A DNA stretch of 33,830 nucleotides from DASZHJ01 sp035263705 (GTDB lineage: Bacteria; Pseudomonadota; Alphaproteobacteria; ATCC43930; CGMCC-115725): assembly GCA_035263705.1 (NCBI GenBank), contig DATFRA010000165.1, positions 1 through 33,830 of the forward strand. The letters are read 5' to 3'. Under the pieces are notes generated by a model, which was given only the letters and a program-made list of their open reading frames with translations, did not search any database and had not been told where the DNA came from. The number at the start of each line of letters is the position of its first letter. The stretch's first letter is position 1. Shown piece by piece: positions 32,147 to 33,830 of this stretch. The position numbers were made by a program, and so were the translations under genes.

Positions 32147-33244
32147 TCAGTTGCTTTTGCTGGCTTCCTCAGGGATCTTCAACCCGGCCTCGCGGTAGAA
32201 GCGCTCGGCGCCGGCGTGGAGGGGCACGACCACGCCCTGGAGCGCCGTGTCGAGCCGGATCTTCTGCCCCATCGGATGACCCTGGTCGAGAATGCGGCGA
32301 TTGCCCTCATGCCAGAGCGCCTTGGTGACCTCGTGGACGAGGTCATCCGGCACGTCCGCGCTCACGATCCAGAGCGCGCGGGTCCCGATCGTAGGGGTAG
32401 CCTGGTCGATGCCGGCATAAGTGCCGCCGGGGATCGTCCCGGCAGAGAAGAACGAGTACTTGTGGATCAGGCGATCCGCGATCTCGCCGGTGAAGGGGAC
32501 GAGGCGCGTCGGCGTGGTGCTCGCGAGTTCCGCGATCGCCGGCACGGGATAGCCGCCGAACAGGAAGAAGGCGTCGAGCTCGTCGTGGGAGAGCGCGGCG
32601 GCAGCCAGCGACAGGTTGCGGTAGTCGCCCTTGACGTCCTTCTCGGCGATCCCGGCGGCGTCGAGGATGAGCCGGGCGTCCACCAGGGTCCCTGATTCCT
32701 TCTCGCCCAGCCCGACGCGCCTGCCCTTGAGGTCCTTGATGCCGGAGATCGGCCCGTCGGCACGCACCACCAGATGCACGCTCTCTGGGAAGAGCGCGGC
32801 GATCGTGCGCAGCGATTTGATCGGCGGCTTGCCTTTGAAGAGCCCGGTTCCGGCGTGGGCGCCGAGCGCCACGTCCGACTGCGCGAGAGCGGACTCGAGC
32901 CGCCCGCTGCCGACGGCTTCCACGTTCTCAACCGAGCCTTGGGTCGCCTGCGCCACCGCGACCAAGCCCGGGACGCCGCAGCTGCCGCCACGGTCGCAGT
33001 CCCGGGAGCCCGGCGGCTTCGAGATGGCGTTGGCGAGCATGCCGCCGATCTGGAAATAGGTGCCGGCGGTGCCGGCGGTGCCGATGCGGAAGAAGCGGAT
33101 ATCGTCGGTTGCCGCTCGGGCGCCGACACCGGCGAGGAGGGGCAGGCCGAGGAGGCTCATAAGAAAGCGCCGGCGCGCGAGTTTCCCCCTGCGCGAAGCA
33201 TGACCGCTTCGCGATGCGCTGCCCCTTTGGAGCATCGGCGTCAT
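32147..33244 (-). CDS. TAXI-family TRAP transporter solute-binding protein
   Basis: 365 residues. The N-terminus has a twin-arginine-like signal (ARRRFLMSLLGLPLLAGVGA, cut after GARA), so export through Tat is likely. The mature protein begins DDIRFFRIGTAGTAGTYFQIGGMLANAI, the opening of TAXI proteins, followed by SRDCDRGGSCGVPGL with two cysteines that may form a disulfide, then GSVENVEAV and LAQSDVALGAH. TAXI proteins capture substrates such as C4-dicarboxylates, glutamate or other organic acids for a fused TRAP permease. No permease gene is next to it in this window; it may lie elsewhere. AAGGAGG is 11 bases before ATG 33244; ATG 33235 is an alternative. Confidence 0.9.
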   Translation of the reverse strand: MTPMLQRGSASRSGHASRRGKLARRRFLMSLLGLPLLAGVGARAATDDIRFFRIGTAGTAGTYFQIGGMLANAISKPPGSRDCDRGGSCGVPGLVAVAQATQGSVENVEAVGSGRLESALAQSDVALGAHAGTGLFKGKPPIKSLRTIAALFPESVHLVVRADGPISGIKDLKGRRVGLGEKESGTLVDARLILDAAGIAEKDVKGDYRNLSLAAAALSHDELDAFFLFGGYPVPAIAELASTTPTRLVPFTGEIADRLIHKYSFFSAGTIPGGTYAGIDQATPTIGTRALWIVSADVPDDLVHEVTKALWHEGNRRILDQGHPMGQKIRLDTALQGVVVPLHAGAERFYREAGLKIPEEASKSN

Positions 33245-33587
33245 GGATGACGACGCCTCCTTCGTTCCGGAGAACGGAACGATCCTAACTCCAATTCCGG
33301 CCTTCGAACACCCCGAGAGAGAATTTTTTTCGACCTCGCGGCTCTGGCGTCGATTTTTTGCACCGCAGATGTTGACAGGGGGAGATCGCACACTATGTTT
33401 GCGGCCGTTGTTTGGCGCGCGCGTGGAGCTGCTTGGAGTTTCGCCGACATGACCAGAGAGGTTCGGATCTCGCGACGACGAATTCGCTAGCGCCCCCGCC
33501 GGGGCTGCGAAGCGCGGACCATGCCCACTGCCCCCGCGTCGTCTCACCTGAACTTCTGCTGAACTCCCAACCCATGCGGGGGCGGCC
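33245..33587. other. 343-base intergenic region between divergent TAXI and GNAT genes
   Basis: Contains a T7 tract (33324-33330) and a T6 tract (33354-33359), the latter after TCGAC (33330-33334) / GTCGA (33349-33353), a weak terminator-like hairpin on the plus strand with no gene upstream to serve. A promoter match follows at 33372. Short open frames in this region look like chance. Confidence 0.45.
33372..33399 (+). promoter_or_regulatory. Sigma-70-like promoter facing the GNAT gene
   Basis: Consensus TTGACA (33372-33377), 16 bases, TATGTT (33394-33399). The predicted start site near 33406 would leave a leader of about 180 bases before ATG 33588, long for this GC-rich sequence; it could alternatively start a small RNA. 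Confidence 0.5.
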
Positions 33588-33830
33588 ATGGCCGATCAAT
33601 CCTTCCATCTTGTCAAAATCGTCGATGGTGTCCGGTACGAGATCGACACCGAGCGGACGCGGCTCGACATGCGCGTCGTCCACGGCTTCCTCGCAGACTC
33701 CCACTGGGCGCGGGGCATTCCGATGGCGGTGCTCCAGCGCGCGATCCGGCGCTCGCTGCCCTTCGGCCTTTACAAGGACGGCCGGCAGATCGGCTTCGCC
33801 CGGGTGGTGACGGACGGCGCGACCTTCGCT
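33588..33830 (+). CDS. GNAT family N-acetyltransferase (partial, C-terminus off the right edge)
   Basis: The first 81 codons are present. MRVVHGFLADSHWARGIPM followed by LQRAIRRSLPFGLYKDGRQIGFARVVTDGATFA matches the N-terminal half of a common small GNAT group (usual form FLxxSYWxxGxPxxxVERSxxNSLxFGLY, then GFARVVTDxATFA). The acetyl-CoA loop lies beyond the edge. ATG 33588 has only a G-rich stretch upstream, with no clean ribosome site. Substrate unknown. Divergent from the TAXI gene. Confidence 0.85.
   Translation, partial: MADQSFHLVKIVDGVRYEIDTERTRLDMRVVHGFLADSHWARGIPMAVLQRAIRRSLPFGLYKDGRQIGFARVVTDGATFA

Noticed and set aside
33330..33360. Hairpin plus T6 as an intrinsic terminator
   Set aside because: Only a five-pair outer stem with an imperfect interior, and there is no plus-strand gene upstream that it would terminate.

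Overview
The window is a GC-rich (roughly two-thirds G+C), densely coding piece of chromosome from an alphaproteobacterium. The best evidence is the conserved run rpoZ–rsh–pdxJ–lepB–rnc–era–recO–parC, the single long RelA/SpoT homologue, the omega subunit with an acidic tail, and the bactofilin/M23 peptidase pair. A Rhodospirillales-like soil or environmental lineage is my inference; nothing here fixes the family. No rRNA, tRNA, CRISPR array, insertion sequence or prophage gene was seen.

Layout. 1–3.6 kb: a truncated 3-hydroxyisobutyrate-dehydrogenase-type gene, divergent from an AlkA-like DNA glycosylase; a PAS/degenerate GGDEF/EAL c-di-GMP protein; and a GntR/FCD regulator. 3.6–4.2 kb: a 580-base non-coding gap rich in perfect inverted repeats. 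4.2–6.1 kb: a membrane-anchored M23 endopeptidase whose 3' end overlaps a bactofilin gene, a cell-shape module. 6.15–8.7 kb (minus): haloacid dehalogenase, alpha/beta hydrolase and threonine dehydratase/serine racemase, tightly packed. 8.76–10.7 kb (minus): Slt-type lytic transglycosylase. 10.9–13.2 kb (plus): dapA, smpB, DUF2066 protein. 13.2–14.4 kb (minus): NYN-domain protein and family-5 uracil-DNA glycosylase. 14.5 kb: folK.

15–22.7 kb is an accessory block between folK and rpoZ: a histone-H1-like lysine-rich protein, a FAD oxidoreductase with a ketopantoate-reductase-like protein, an XRE-cupin regulator overlapping a GNAT gene and followed by an EamA exporter, a LysE-type exporter divergent from an AraC regulator, and a threonine synthase. 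Its theme is handling and export of amino acids or amines.

22.8–32.1 kb is a continuous plus-strand housekeeping run: rpoZ, rsh, pdxJ, lepB, rnc, era, recO, parC and a TusA-family gene. It ends stop-to-stop against a minus-strand TAXI-type TRAP solute-binding protein. The right edge has a 343-base gap with a good promoter match and the start of another GNAT gene.

The most interesting items are the overlapping M23–bactofilin pair with an inferred TTG start, the palindrome-rich 580-base gap in front of it, the NYN–UDGb nucleic-acid pair, the two-part histone-like protein, and the accessory block interrupting a conserved core gene order. I do not see a clearly new defence or mobile system.
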